A stretch of DNA of 64,000 bases from Serendipita indica DSM 11827 (GCA_910890315.1 CAJVGD010000013.1:1-64000); one strand, 5' to 3'; numbered from the stretch's first letter, positions 47,572 through 59,471 are shown. The notes: generated by a model not told the origin, from the letters alone. Numbers and translations are program-made.

Positions 47572-49005
47572 ATGCAAACGCACGTGCTGTCCATATCGGC
47601 AACTCCCTCATTGAGCGGACATACGAGTCTGTTCGAGCGGATCCCAACAGAGGTGTGGGAGCACATATTCAAATACGTCGCTGGAGAGTCTGATCCGACT
47701 CTCAATGGCAAATTCATCCACGACCTCGCGCTCATGCGTGACTGGAAAGAGGATGACAAGCATCAACAGGCGAGAGTCAAACCTATGCTTTTGCAGCCGA
47801 GATTGGCACTCGTCTGCAGGAAATTTTATCGTATCCTCTCCGACATGGACCACAACGTCACCGTTTTCAGTTGCGGGGCCCCGAGGATGCTCGGTGGGCA
47901 CAGAATTGAGGAATCAAAGAGGCTCTTCTTTTATCCATCGAAGAATAGTGTCGATCCTCGTCTCAAAATCGTCCAGTTTTCCGACCTCACGTTTCTCTAC
48001 GTCGAAAACCTCCAATTTGACCTCTCGGGCCTCTTCGCACGCTCACCCCTGCTTCACTCACTATCCATCGTCACCCCTTACTCAAATCTCTTTCTCTTCC
48101 GCATGCTTTCTCACTCGGTCGCGAATCAACTGACCCACCTCTCGCTGACGATGGAGACGGGAATGTGGCTGGAGCCATTGATTTCACTCCAGTCACTCCG
48201 CTTCCTTCGTCTACACTTTGTCAACTGGCACGATTACACATCGACGGCAAGGAGCAACTGCCAGGAGATAGTCCCCTGGACCCTGCCACGTCTATCTTCT
48301 CTTGCTCTCTGCGGTGGAATGGATGAGGAGTGGTTTGTGGCCCTCCTACCGTTCATAGAGCGTCATTGCGATATGGTGATACAGCATGACAATCAGCTCG
48401 TCCTGGCTGGACGTTCTGAGAGGTACGAGGTGGTAACAGCACATCATTTTCCAGCTCTTAAAATCTATCGAGGGTGGGTTAATGAACTCTTTGCAGTTCA
48501 AAGTAACTCGAATACTCTCCCTGACAAGACGTTACCACTTACAATGCTGCTCGGGTCAGAGAGCGTCCACACCCTTTCGACACGGATCAACGGTGGCGAC
48601 GCAGTGCCGAGTGGGCAACTGGGTATACGTCTCGCGGGAACGCACTATATCGTCAATAGGGTGATGATGTGCGAATCATGGGAGACAACTGCGCAGGATT
48701 TAGGTATTCCCATAGATCAAGCTCACATCTTTGCAATTAGGTGGCTTATCTCACGTGGAATTCGCGTAGTTGATTGCCACGAGGTAGATTTTGATGACTT
48801 TACAGGTTCCTGGCCCAAGCCAGCTGAGAGTACTCACGACCATCAGGTTCTGGCTGACGAAAACCAAACGCAACTAGCAACTCCGTCCCTCCCTGTCTAT
48901 CCACCCACGGCTGGTATGGCCCTTGCCCAACCGCCTCCCCAATCTTGGTGGATGCGAGCCGTCGAGTTCCTCCTCGGCGTTCTGCGCCGATTGCGATTGG
49001 CGTAA
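47572..49005 (+). CDS. F-box-like protein, family B (paralogue)
   Basis: 477 residues from the ATG at 47572 (MQTHVLSISATPSLSG), about 65 bp after a TATATAAGG box. The order of blocks is the same as in the gene at 45346: FERIPTEVWEHIFKYVAG, PTLNGKFIHDLALMRDWKED, LALVCRKFYRILSDMDHNV, QLTHLSLTMETGMWLEP, IFAIRWLISRGIRVVDCHEV. The acidic tail is shorter and ends in VEFLLGVLRRLRLA, a hydrophobic, basic end. The two genes are head-to-tail, 740 bp apart, and clearly arose by tandem duplication. Intact frame; function as an SCF adaptor is inferred from the F-box-like start only. Confidence 0.75.
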   Translation: MQTHVLSISATPSLSGHTSLFERIPTEVWEHIFKYVAGESDPTLNGKFIHDLALMRDWKEDDKHQQARVKPMLLQPRLALVCRKFYRILSDMDHNVTVFSCGAPRMLGGHRIEESKRLFFYPSKNSVDPRLKIVQFSDLTFLYVENLQFDLSGLFARSPLLHSLSIVTPYSNLFLFRMLSHSVANQLTHLSLTMETGMWLEPLISLQSLRFLRLHFVNWHDYTSTARSNCQEIVPWTLPRLSSLALCGGMDEEWFVALLPFIERHCDMVIQHDNQLVLAGRSERYEVVTAHHFPALKIYRGWVNELFAVQSNSNTLPDKTLPLTMLLGSESVHTLSTRINGGDAVPSGQLGIRLAGTHYIVNRVMMCESWETTAQDLGIPIDQAHIFAIRWLISRGIRVVDCHEVDFDDFTGSWPKPAESTHDHQVLADENQTQLATPSLPVYPPTAGMALAQPPPQSWWMRAVEFLLGVLRRLRLA

Positions 49006-49799
49006 ACAACAAACAAACCAAAAAGGCTCAATGAAGAGCTGTAGAATTAACATAGATAGAGTATGTAGTTCTTCCAAAATGCGTAATGACAATATGCGAT
49101 TAGTTTTTCTCGAGCTCGCATGCGGAACAAGGTGGCGACGTTCTTGAAACCTGACCACGATATTGTCGACGCAAGGTTGTGCCGACACGCCGCGAAACAT
49201 AATCGCCCACAATCTCTTTTACACTGCCTGGACTATAAACAACGCGTCGCCAACACCGGTTTGAGCGCTCTCGTGTCACCGCACCGCATGCGCTCCAGTC
49301 GTTGGCGGGCAGGCAGTGCTCAAGTGCTCGAGAGAGTAAAGTCATCGAATCTGTACATCAGTAACGGACAACCAGCCCTGATTATTCCTTGTTATTTTGA
49401 CCTGCATGCTCATTGGCGCAAGCGAATAATGAGTACTCTGAAGACGAAAATGTGCCTTTCTATACCCTGTGATTGCCTTTCTGAACCCTTTTCTGCAGAA
49501 AAGCGCTCGAACCCTGCTGAGCGTTTCAGTGTCTGAGAGGCTGGATCACTTTTTGCAGGATTTGAACAGAGAAGATGCGTAAGTGAACGCATGATGATTC
49601 ACTGGCAAATTGCCGGCAGACTGCCGAGTCGCACACGTTCAGTCGTCGCCGGCCGAGTCGCGTCAAACAACCGTCCTCGTGAGCACCCGACGAGGACCAC
49701 GACTCTTATATCCGCCTATAAATAACCGTGCTATCACTTTCATTACACTTTCAACCCCTCCTCTTTCCTTCTCCTCTCAGTTCATTTCCTTTCCTAATT
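49006..49799. other. Intergenic; promoter of the GMC gene at the right end
   Basis: No gene seen. A TATA box (CCTATAAATAA, about 49716-49726) lies about 75 bp upstream of the GMC start and is followed by a CT-rich leader, a common fungal promoter arrangement. Confidence 0.5.
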
Positions 49800-51876
49800 A
49801 TGCGGTTTGCAGTTCTCTCAACCGCACTCCTCTCCTTCTCCTTCTCCTTTGTCTCTGCTGTTCCGATTGCAGATGGCACACCATCCAACTCCACGATCCG
49901 AAAGCGAGCGAGTGGTGTCACCTGGAATCCATGGGGTGCAGCATACCAGACGTATGATTACGTCGTCGTAGGTGGTGGGCTTACTGGCATCACTGTCGCA
50001 GCTCGTCTCGCCGAAAATCCAGCGACTACGGTCCTGGTCATCGAAGCCGGTGGGGACAATCGATGGGACCCCCGCGTTTACGACATCTACAACTATGGTC
50101 AAGCATTCGGGTCTGAACTTGATTGGCAATATCCCACGGATGCTGGCAAGACGATGGTTGCGTGAGTAATTATGTTCATTTCCCGTCCCTTGTTCCTGGA
50201 GAAGCCGTACTTACGTATATTGTAGCGGGAAGACACTTGGTGGAGGCTCTTCCATTAACGGAGCAGCATGGACTCGTGGTTTGGCTGCTCAGTACGATGC
50301 CTGGTCATCCCTCCTCACGCCGGACGAGGCTTCTCTCAACTGGGACTGGAACAGCCTGTTCAACTATATGAAAAAGGCAATTTATCATTTCCCGCGATCA
50401 CTTCATTGTTAACCCCGCGTCTCATCTAGGCTGAAACCTGGTCTGGTCCAAACGATCAACAGCGTGCGAAAGGTGCCGACGGTGTCGATAGCTACCATGG
50501 CTTCAACGGACCCGTTCAGGTCACGTTCCCAGACGACATGTACGGAGGTCCACAACAGAAGGCGTTTGCCCAGTCCATCCAGACCTTGACCGGAATCGCA
50601 AAGAGCCCCGACCTCAATGGTGGACAGCCCAACTGCGTATCCTTCACTCCAAATGTAGGAATAAACATTGTCGAAGGAGGTGATCGAGTACTGAGATAAT
50701 TGTAGAACATGAATTGGCACGATGGAGATCGTCGCTCATCCGCGCCAGCGGCCTACTTGACCCCTGTCGAATCTGTCCGCACAAATTGGATCACGCTAGT
50801 CAATCACCAAGTCTCGAATCTCCTCTGGGCCACAGATGACTCCAAGTGGGCGTACGGCGTCAAGTTTAAGCAGGCAGACAATTCCGGACAGGACTATGAA
50901 GTCTACGTGCGCAAGGAAGTCATCCTCGCGGCTGGTGCGATTGGCACCCCAGCATTACTTCAGCGCAGTGGCGTCGGGGACCCGACCCACTTGAGCTCCC
51001 TCGGCATCAATACAGTCCTGAATCTTCCTACGGTCGGCAAGAATCTACAAGAGCAGACAATGAACGCGCTTGGTGCTGCTGGCAACGGCTTCGATCCTGC
51101 TGGTCGTGGTCCGAGCGATGTCATTGCATATCCAAACCTCTACGAAGTGTTTGGCTCGCAGGCCAATTCGATTGCCCAGACAATTTGGTCGAGTATCAGT
51201 CAGTGGGCCGACGCGCAAAAGGGAAACGCTCTTTCCAAGGCAGCTCTGGAGACGATCTACCAGTCGCAGGCGGATATGATTATCAATAAGAAGGGTAAAC
51301 TCTCCTTGCATAGTATTTTATCGTCTCACATACAACTTAGCTCCCATCGTCGAGTTGTTCTATGACACTGGATACCCTGACATGGTTGGCGTTCTTGTCT
51401 GGAACCTTCTCCCATTCAGCCGAGGAACCGTCAAGATTACTTCTACCGACCCCTTTATCAAACCTCAGATTAATGTCAACTACTTTGCCGTCGACATGGA
51501 CACGACGATCCAGGCTGCTTCTTCCAAATTGGTCCGCAAGCTGTTCAAGACTGCGCCGCTCTCTGGGCTCACGACAGGCGAAACCATTCCTGGATTCTCT
51601 GCCGTCCCCGATCCAAATAACAACGGCGGATCAGATACCGAGTGGAAGCAGTGGGTAAAGAATACGTACGGTCCCGTCAATCATCCTGTCGGGACTTGTG
51701 CGATGATGCGTCAAGATTTGGGCGGTGTTGTCGATGGGCACCTCAAGGTCTACGGTGCCCAGAACGTACGCATTGTTGATGCAAGCATCATGCCCACGCA
51801 AATCTCTGCACATCTCAGCAGTACGCTGTTTGGTATTGCAGAAAAGGTGGCCGACATGATCAAGAATGGGCAATAG
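49800..51876 (+). CDS. Secreted GMC (AA3) FAD oxidoreductase
   Basis: Glucose-methanol-choline oxidoreductases oxidise alcohols or sugars and often supply hydrogen peroxide to lignocellulose-degrading peroxidases. The ATG at 49800 gives a signal peptide (MRFAVLSTALLSFSFSFVSA). FAD-binding DYVVVGGGLTGITVAARLAE and VLVIEAGGDN follow, then after an intron (about 50163-50225) GKTLGGGSSINGAAWTRG (GMC signature 1). Further introns lie at about 50377-50430, 50655-50705 and 51292-51341. Signature 2 is GAIGTPALLQRSGVGDP, and the end shows FSRGTVKITSTDPF, the catalytic His in NHPVGTCAMMR and the C-terminal VRIVDASIMPTQISAHLSST block. All pieces join in frame at about 600 residues, the normal size. Aryl-alcohol oxidase-like or sugar oxidase activity cannot be told apart from sequence alone. 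Confidence 0.92.
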
Positions 51877-52744
51877 GCGTGTTTATTTACCCAAGTTCCT
51901 TTCGTATGACGATCCCCATACCCACGAGTTTTCAGCTCGTGTTTCTTTGGTGATAACGGGACGCTGTCGCCCATTATCACGGACATTCATCTATTTTATG
52001 CACCATTTCTGAACTTTGAGGCATTTTGCGTCCGCCATTCCTTTTTCTCGTAGCCACTACGGACACTGTATTCTAAAACCTATGGGGAACGAACGTAATC
52101 CCATCAATCCTGAATAGTGTTACTGCGCTCGTGAAGCCTTCACCCCGGTTGAATTCTGATTCTCTTAGAACGCATCCTGGGTTCTGCCATTGTCCTGATA
52201 AGCCACGCCACGATCCCACGCATTCCAAACGAGATTTGCGGGAGATACTTGATTGTATATTACACAATCACCTACTTCCAAAATCATGAGTTACTTCTCT
52301 CGGGGAATAGGCTGTGACTGTGGATATTGGAGTCAAGCGGTTAGCTTTCGCAAGAAAACTCCAGGAAGGCCTGTCCAAGGACGCGATACATCTCCAGCAA
52401 ATGAAGGAGATAATCTATGAGAGTCGTACCGATGTGAAAAGACTGCTTCGTTGAGATGAGATGATGTGCCTATCAATTTACAGGGAGCCTCCGTTGTAGA
52501 AAGGTGTCTCGGGCAACGAGGTTCCCTAAACTACGACTTGGCGCTCGTCCAACGATAATTCCGACGCATGAGAGCTAATAGAGCTTTCAAGGTTCATTAT
52601 TCTACTCTCTCAGTGTTCGGGTCTTTACCATACTCATGTGGATGCCGTAAGGGCCAGAACCGTTCAAGATTATAGATCAAAGGACTCAAGAAACTTGATT
52701 CACTTGTTTATGACATTGACAAAGCGGTTGGACTCTAAAGTCGC
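51877..52744. other. No gene seen; left part of a segmental duplication
   Basis: From about 52430 the DNA resembles 60930 onwards (for example CAACGAGGTTCCCTAAACTA versus CAGCGAGGTACCCTAAGCTA). Confidence 0.5.
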
Positions 52745-53870
52745 TCTGGAAAACCGATGAGTAATGGATAATGCGAGATAAATCAATACTGACCATCCAA
52801 TGGTGAGGTTGGCTACCAGGTTGTTTCCGTCGGCAACGACATACTTGATGCTATACTTGCGGGCACGAGGAGCCGTGCTGGTGACACTGTACTCGGCGAG
52901 CTGGCTCCACTTGACTTTTCCCCTGTCGGTGCCCTCAACATACCACTCTGGGAGGAGCTTGGTTCCGGAGTCGGCGGGGGTGAGAGCGGTCACAATGTCG
53001 CACCAGCGCTTGTAGTTGTGGACACCAAAGACGGCAATGATACGCTCGCCAGTGTCGGCCTCTAAGCGAAGAGAGCCAGAGGTACCACTGCCGGTCATGT
53101 TGAGGACGTAGGTGTCGCTGGTGGAAGTCCAAGTACCGCTAGAAAACGGACTGCTCGACGCAGCGGAAAAACGCGTCCGAATTGGTTTGGAAGACACGAA
53201 CGGTGATTTGATAGGCCATTCTGCGAGGCAAGGTCAGACAAAGAGTGAGAACGGGAGGTGAGATCGAGGACAAACGTTGGTGTTATAGGATGCAGATGAG
53301 AAGAGAGAAGAGACGTTGTCTGAGCTTTCTAGGTGGCTCAGAGAGACTCCTTTTATAGCTGAGAGTCCACTTGCACCCGATGTATGCGGATGGTCGAGAC
53401 CTGGGATTCGACTCAAGAAGGCACACGTTATGTTCTTCCTCCACGGCGAATTTGTCTCTCCGGTTGCCAAAATTATGTCCTTGGAACGCCACGGGTGCGG
53501 GATCCGCGCGAGGTGAGCTCGGAAGGCCCGTGGGTGAATAGGAGGGAGTGCCCAACGTCACGTCGGAGAGTGACGAGGTGGAGATCTACAAAATAGATGG
53601 TCTCTCGTGATCAAGCCACAGGCCGAGGTGATTCGCTGCCTCTAGAGTTCCCAACGTTTGAGCTGTGCATCGGCAGCTGGAATTGGACCGAGACAATGTG
53701 CTGATTGTCACTCTTTTCACCGGTAGGATTCTCGAGCGACGTTTTTAGCACCGGAATCTGGTGTGGAGGATACAGAGTGCCGCAGCAGTGTCTTCAAGGA
53801 GCGCTGAGCGTCGAATAACGATATTATAAAACTGTAAATAACCCCCTTTACGTCAGTTTTGTCGACTGTG
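52430..53870. repeat. Segmental duplication, copy A (lectin locus)
   Basis: Lectin gene, its promoter (TATAAAAG on the minus strand at about 53350-53357) and flanking DNA match the locus at about 60930-64000 in the same orientation. Copy A lacks the Tc1 element and preserves the empty TA target at 53286-53287. Confidence 0.85.
52745..53219 (-). pseudogene. Fungal fruit-body lectin (Agaricus bisporus lectin family), broken copy
   Basis: It encodes the family hallmarks MAYQITVRVFQTNSDAFF, VLNMTGSGTSGSLRLEAD, FGVHNYKRWCDIVT and KYSIKYVVADGNNLVANL, on the minus strand, and is nearly identical to the gene at 61341-61817. Proteins of this family bind Gal-GalNAc-type glycans and several are toxic to nematodes or insects. 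The copy appears broken by about one early frame disruption and is treated as a fossil. Its promoter and splice sites look like those of the other copy. Confidence 0.8.
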
Positions 53871-54926
53871 AGGAGGTTGTGCAAGCCACAAATCGCGAGG
53901 TGAACACCAGACTGTCAGACAGGGATTCGCGCTTCACCCATTCCGTCTGTGTCGCGGGTGATATTTCTGTTATGGGCCTCGATTCGCCGTTGGGGGCGTC
54001 AATGTCGTCGGTATGGTCGAGGACGAGTCTAACGTAAACTCGCGTCGACGACGAACAAATAGGCCTTAGGAGGCTCCCATTCCCGGGCCACGCAATGTCG
54101 AGGCTTTTATGACTATATTTACGTCGGTAAGTACTCGATTTGATTCGCTTAAGCCTTGTCCCGCAATCGCTACTGGAAACTCTAGGAAGAGGAAGCCGAA
54201 ACCCCTGTCGTGGGCGTCGGAGAGGATTGCTGGGACGGAGCAGGTGGACCAAATGGTCTAGACAGGAAGAGTAGAGACATCGGAACGGGACATGCCGTTG
54301 GGTCCAAGTGAACGTTCAAGGATGAGGTCCTCGGTTCAGGATCCGCCGATCCGCGCGAGGTAGAAAAGGAAGAATTGACTTTAGTTGGCGAAGGAGCCGG
54401 AGATAGAGTATTTGGAGCAGGAGTCGGTTACATTTGGGCAGATGGTTGCGCAGAGGTTGAACGCTGCAAGCGGGTCCGCCTCGGCGAGGTTGCCGACCAC
54501 CACCATTCACAGGAGAACCACAGAAAGAGCCTCGGATGATTACACCTTCCATTGGGTACACCTGAAGGAGCTCGAACGGGAATCCAGGTTGTGGAGGCGG
54601 AATGGCGTCGGATTGAGTAGAAGCGGCATCCTATAAACAAGGATAGATGACCACGTATCAGCTCAAACTCTCTATTGATCATCCATCGAGCCTACATATC
54701 CGCCGGGACCGAGCCATCGCACTCTCATTGCGGGGTCCACGTGGACCAGCTATCGATTTGGTCTCTTGGGGCGAATCGTGAATTATAATTTAATGGCCAA
54801 CGAGAGGTTTTGGTGTGGAATGAGGCGGTGCACGACCACGCCGACTTGACCTGCCTGACTGCGCTCCTGCCAGCAATTGGACGTCGACTGTGATTATCTT
54901 GGACCTGACCACTATCACCCTCAAAC
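53871..54926. other. No recognised gene
   Basis: Only short frames on both strands (for example 53848-54252 and 54428-54682 on the minus strand), none with a known motif; the right end is the promoter region of the receptor gene at 54927. Confidence 0.4.
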
Positions 54927-57900
54927 ATGGACAGTCTTACTTCTCGTTTCAAGAAAATCCTACAACCATCACGCAGGCACCAAGCCGTGTCTTCTGCCGA
55001 TGCCACTAGCTCCGGGCCATCGACTTCGAAGCACAGATCAAAGGCAGATGACCTAGACTTCTTAGAGCTTGCTTCTGGAACTGATCCTATTGTCGAGTAA
55101 GACCTCCCAGCTATCAGAGTGTGCGCGCCGCTGATCTTGCTTTATCAGTATTGTCGCCATCCACGGTTTAGACGGCCACAGAGAGAAGACATGGTCCACA
55201 AAAAAGTCAATCCTGTGGCTGCGCGACCTCTTGCCCACCGACTTGTCCAATGCCCGAGTCTTATCCTACGGCTATGATGCCGATACTCGTAGCCTGGGCT
55301 GTGTATCGACCCAGACAATGCGTCGACATGCGGATGGGTTCGCCAGAGCGCTCGCAAGAAAACGCAAAGATATGCCTCAAGTGAGTGCCTATGCCCTGCC
55401 TGGGAACTTTTTTGACTCGCTACCAGCGACCTATCATCTTTATTGCGCATGACCTGGGAGGTATTATCCTAAAATGGGTTTGTAGCCTCAGATCCACTTT
55501 GATCGAAACCAGCCCTGACGCTCGATAGGCGCTGGTGATCTGTCATAATCAAGGACTAGAAACAAAATGCGACCTTCGAGATATTCTAACTTCCACCCAT
55601 GCCATCCTTTTCTTTGGAACTCCCATTCCGGCGCCGACACTTCCCTCCTTGAACAAGTCAACCGCGTGGCGTCCGCCTATATGGAGACGACAGACACCAT
55701 CCTCAAAGATCTTCGGGCTCAGTCGTCTGAGCTCGAGAACATACAGAGCCTTTATGTTCAGGCAAGTATCAAGATCCACGCCATATTCTTCTCCGCGGAG
55801 TACATGAATGGACCAGTGGTGGGTGTCCGCATATTTTGAGATTGAAAGCTCACGCAAAGGATAGACTGTTCCATACTCGTCGGCCGTAGTTGCTGGCGAT
55901 CCAAACGCAACAGCGATTGTACTCCATGCGGACCAGCGGAATCTGGTTCGATTCGCAGCCAAAGACAGCCACGACTATCAAACGGTTCTTCACTATCTCA
56001 AAGAGCACGTCGACAATGCGACTGTTGAGGTGAAGAAGAAGTGGGAAAAGGAACACACCTATCGCAGTTCGTAATCAGTTTATATGCAGTGCTCGTCTCA
56101 CTGACAAACAGAGACTGCAAATGACGAATCTGCCCCTGACGAAGTCATTGTGCCGAAGCCCCGTCCGCCTGTATCAAGAGGCTACATAGAGCGGATTCAT
56201 TTCCAGTCCTTATGACACAGAAGCTTCTGCCAGATGGTCCCGTGAAGCACCAGCCACGGTGTATACTACATGGACTCGGAGGGGCGGGCAAGACGCAGCT
56301 CGCAACAAACTGGATCCAAGAGAATGAGAGCCGGTACGGTTTCACTATTATATCCGCGCAATGTCTGATCTCCGTTTAGCTTCAGCCGGGTGATCTTCGT
56401 CGATGCCTCGAGTCAAGCCCAGCTGGAAACAGACCTACAGCGTTCAATTCGGTGCTTGGGTCCTGAGTACAGCAAGACGGCGTGGAAGGATGCAGTCGCA
56501 TACCTTGACGGCAAGGAGAAAGGCTGGCTACTCTTCCTAGACAACGCCGACTCACCAGAACTCGATCTGCGCCCATATCTCCCTACTTCGATTCACGGAA
56601 AAATTCTCATTACCACGAGAAACAGCCAATGCATCAACTACGCTCCCGATGGCGCAATTGCTGTCGGCGGTCTTGAGGAAAATGAAGCAGTGAACCTTCT
56701 TCATAAGACTGCCAATATCTCACCTGAATCTGATGCCGACTCTGTGAAGATTGTGACGGAGCTTGGGATGCTAGCACTCGCTATTACCCAAGCAGGGGTG
56801 TATATTCGCCAGACGCGACGTTTCAACACATACCTGGACACATTTCGGAAGAGTCGGATCGACTGCTGCGCAAGCAGCCAGATTTCGGCTCGGACTACAC
56901 ATCCTCGATGTATACTGCATTCGACCTCTCGTTCAATCGATTAGAGGCAAAGACACAGGAGTTCCTGAAGCTATGCGCATTCCTCCATCACTCGCTCATT
57001 CCCTAGCTCTCTTTGAGAAGTCGACGACTTCTGGCTTCACCACACACACGGTCCTGAAATCATATCCTCCGCCAGCAAGTGACAAGACTTTCATCTCAAA
57101 GCTGGAAGTGATCTTTGGGGAGACATGGGACGAAGTTTTGTTCCAGGAGATCGTCAACTTGGCCTCGCAGGCATCACTCGTCAACGTTACAACGGATGGC
57201 CTGTTCTACACGGTTCATCCTCTATTTCAGATGTACATCCAGGATTCGCTTTCTGTGGAGGAAAAGAGCAGCTATATCCGAATGACAGCACAGTTGCTGC
57301 TTGGTGCAATTCGACCAGCAGAAGGAAGCAATGCGGAGCTTTGGCAGCTGCTACCGCATGTTAAAAGCATCCCTCTACCGATGCAGTCGGAGAATCTAGC
57401 GCGCACATTGGCCTTCAATGATTTCTACAATTCTTTGGGAAATTGGGATGCATGTTGGATGCTATTGGAACGCTGCTATGGACAAGTTCAGCAAAACCAA
57501 GGAGAAAAGCATATAGAGTCGATGTTGATAACGAGCAGACTCGCCGAAGCACTGTGGCGCTGTGGTAAACTCGTCAAAGCAGAGGAAATGCAGAGAGCGA
57601 CACTTGCTTTGCAAATGGAGATCCTTGGAGACAAGGATGATGAGACTACCAGGACAATGGACCTCCTTGGGCTCACGTTGCATGGCCTTGGTCGATTTGC
57701 TGAAGCGGAGAAGATGCAGCAAGACGTGCTTGCTCTGCGGCTCGAGGTGTCTGGACCACGCCATCCTGACACCATCCGAGCCATGGGCAACCTTGCGGCA
57801 ACCTTGTGCGACCTTGGTCGATTTGCTGAAGCGGAGAAGATGCAGCAAGACGTGCTTGCTCTGCGGCTCGAGGTGTCTGGACCACGCCATCCTGACACCA

Positions 57901-59471
57901 TCTTGGCCATGGGCAACCTTGCGGGAACCTTGCGCGACCTTGGTCGATTTGCTGAAGCGGAGAAGATGGAGCAAGACGTGCTTGCTCTGCGGCTCGAGGT
58001 GTCTGGACCACGCCATCCTGACACCATCCGAGCCATGGCCAACCTTGCGGCAACCTTGTGCGACCTTGGTCGATTTGCTGAAGCGGAGAAGATGGAGCAA
58101 GACGTGCTTGCTCTGCGGCTCGAGGTGTCTGGACCACGCCATCCTGACACCATCCGAGCCATGGGCGACCTTGCGGCAACCTTGTGCGACCTTGGTCGAT
58201 TTGCTGAAGCGGAGAAGATGCAGCAAGACGTGCTTGCTCTGCGGCTCGAGGTGTCTGGACCACGCCATCCTGACACCATCGCGGCCATGGGCAACCTTGC
58301 GGGAACCTTGCGCGACCTTGGTCGATTTGCTGAAGCGGAGAAGATGGAGCAAGACGTGCTTGCTCTGCGGCTCGAGGTGTCTGGACCACGCCATCCTGAC
58401 ACCATCCTGGCCATGGCCAACCTTGCGGGAACCTTGTGGGACCTTGGTCGATTTGCTGAAGCGGAGAAGATGGAGCAAGACGTGCTTGCTCTGCGGCTCG
58501 AGGTGTCTGGACCACGCCATCCTGACACCATCGTGGCCATGGCCAACCTTGCGGCAACCTTGCGCGACCTTGGTCGATTTGCTGAAGCGGAGAAGATGCA
58601 GCAAGACGTGCTTGCTCTGCGGCTCGAGGTGTCTGGACCACGCCATCCTGACACCATCGTGGCCATGGGCAACCTTGCGCTCACCTTGCGCGACCTTGGT
58701 CGATTTGCTGAAGCGGAGAAGATGCAGCAAGACGTGCTTGCTCTGCGGCTCGAGGTGTCTGGACCACGCCATCCTGACACCATCCGAGCCATGGGCAACC
58801 TTGCGGTAGCCTTGTGGGACCTTGGTCGATTTGCTGAAGCGGAGAAGATGGAGCAAGACGTGCTTGCTCTGCGGCTCGAGGTGTCTGGACCACGCCATCC
58901 TGACACCATCCGAGCCATGGGCAACCTTGCGCGAACCTTGCGCGACCTTGGTCGATTTGCTGAAGCGGAGAAGATGGAGCAAGACGTGCTTGCTCTGCGG
59001 CTCGAGGTGTCTGGACCACGCCATCCTGACACCATCGTGGCCATGGGCAACCTTGCGGGAACCTTGCGCGACCTTGGTCGATTTGCTGAAGCGGAGAAGA
59101 TGCAGCAAGACGTGCTTGCTCTGCGGCTCGAGGTGTCTGGACCACGCCATCCTGACACCATCGTGGCCATGGGCAACCTTGCGCTCACCTTGCGCGACCT
59201 TGGTCGATTTGCTGAAGCGGAGAAGATGGAGCAAGACATGCTTGCTCTGCGGTTTGAGGAGTCTGGACCGCGGCATCCGGATACTCTCACCGCAACATAG
59301 TATCTTTCCTATACATTATACACCCAGCGACGGTTCAAAGAGGCTTGGCAGCTCTTAGAAGGGATAATTGAACTACGTCGCGAGATCCTTGGTGAAGATC
59401 ATCGTGATACTCAGTGCGCAATCCAACTTCTAGGATTGATCAAATCTGCACGATCTTCTAATAGCTTGTAG
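54927..59471 (+). pseudogene. Hydrolase-like / NB-ARC / TPR STAND receptor, broken
   Basis: Fungal NLR-like architecture. Exon 1 from the ATG at 54927 (MDSLTSRFKKILQPSRR) joins, after a 52-nt intron (55097-55148), an alpha/beta-hydrolase-like domain (IVAIHGLDGHREKTWS, RPIIFIAHDLGGIILKWAL, HAILFFGTP). The nucleophile position of its elbow reads AHDLGG, Asp rather than Ser. The NB-ARC NTPase follows with Walker A GLGGAGKTQLA (about 56275), Walker B WLLFLDNAD and GKILITTRN (about 56530-56620). A winged-helix-like region (KTQEFLKLCAFLHHSL) leads into 13 TPR units and a last divergent TPR (RRFKEAWQLLEGIIELRREI) ending at 59471. Breaks: one-base shifts near 55627, 56210, 56848 and 57003, and an in-frame TAG at 59298-59300. 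The largest uninterrupted frame is 56973-59300 (775 aa). Decay, or sequencing error in several places, is indicated. Confidence 0.82.
57690..59290 (+). repeat. 13 near-identical 126-bp TPR-coding units
   Basis: The block encoding GRFAEAEKM recurs 13 times at exactly 126 bp from about 57694 to 59206. Each unit encodes 42 residues: RFAEAEKM-x-QDVLALRLEV, SGPRHPDTI, AM-x-x-LA-x-x-L-x-DL. By eye, silent sites are almost invariant, and nearly all differences fall in about seven codons: after KM (Q/E), after DTI (R/L/A/V), after AM (G/A then N/D), after LA (A/G/L/V/R then T/A) and before DL (C/R/W). There is no length change in any unit. Confidence 0.94.

Noticed and set aside
57462-59290. Minus-strand ORFs of about 600 codons and other plus-frame ORFs over the TPR array
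   Set aside because: Same effect: a stop-free 126-bp unit repeated 13 times stays open in most frames. The TPR frame alone has family motifs.
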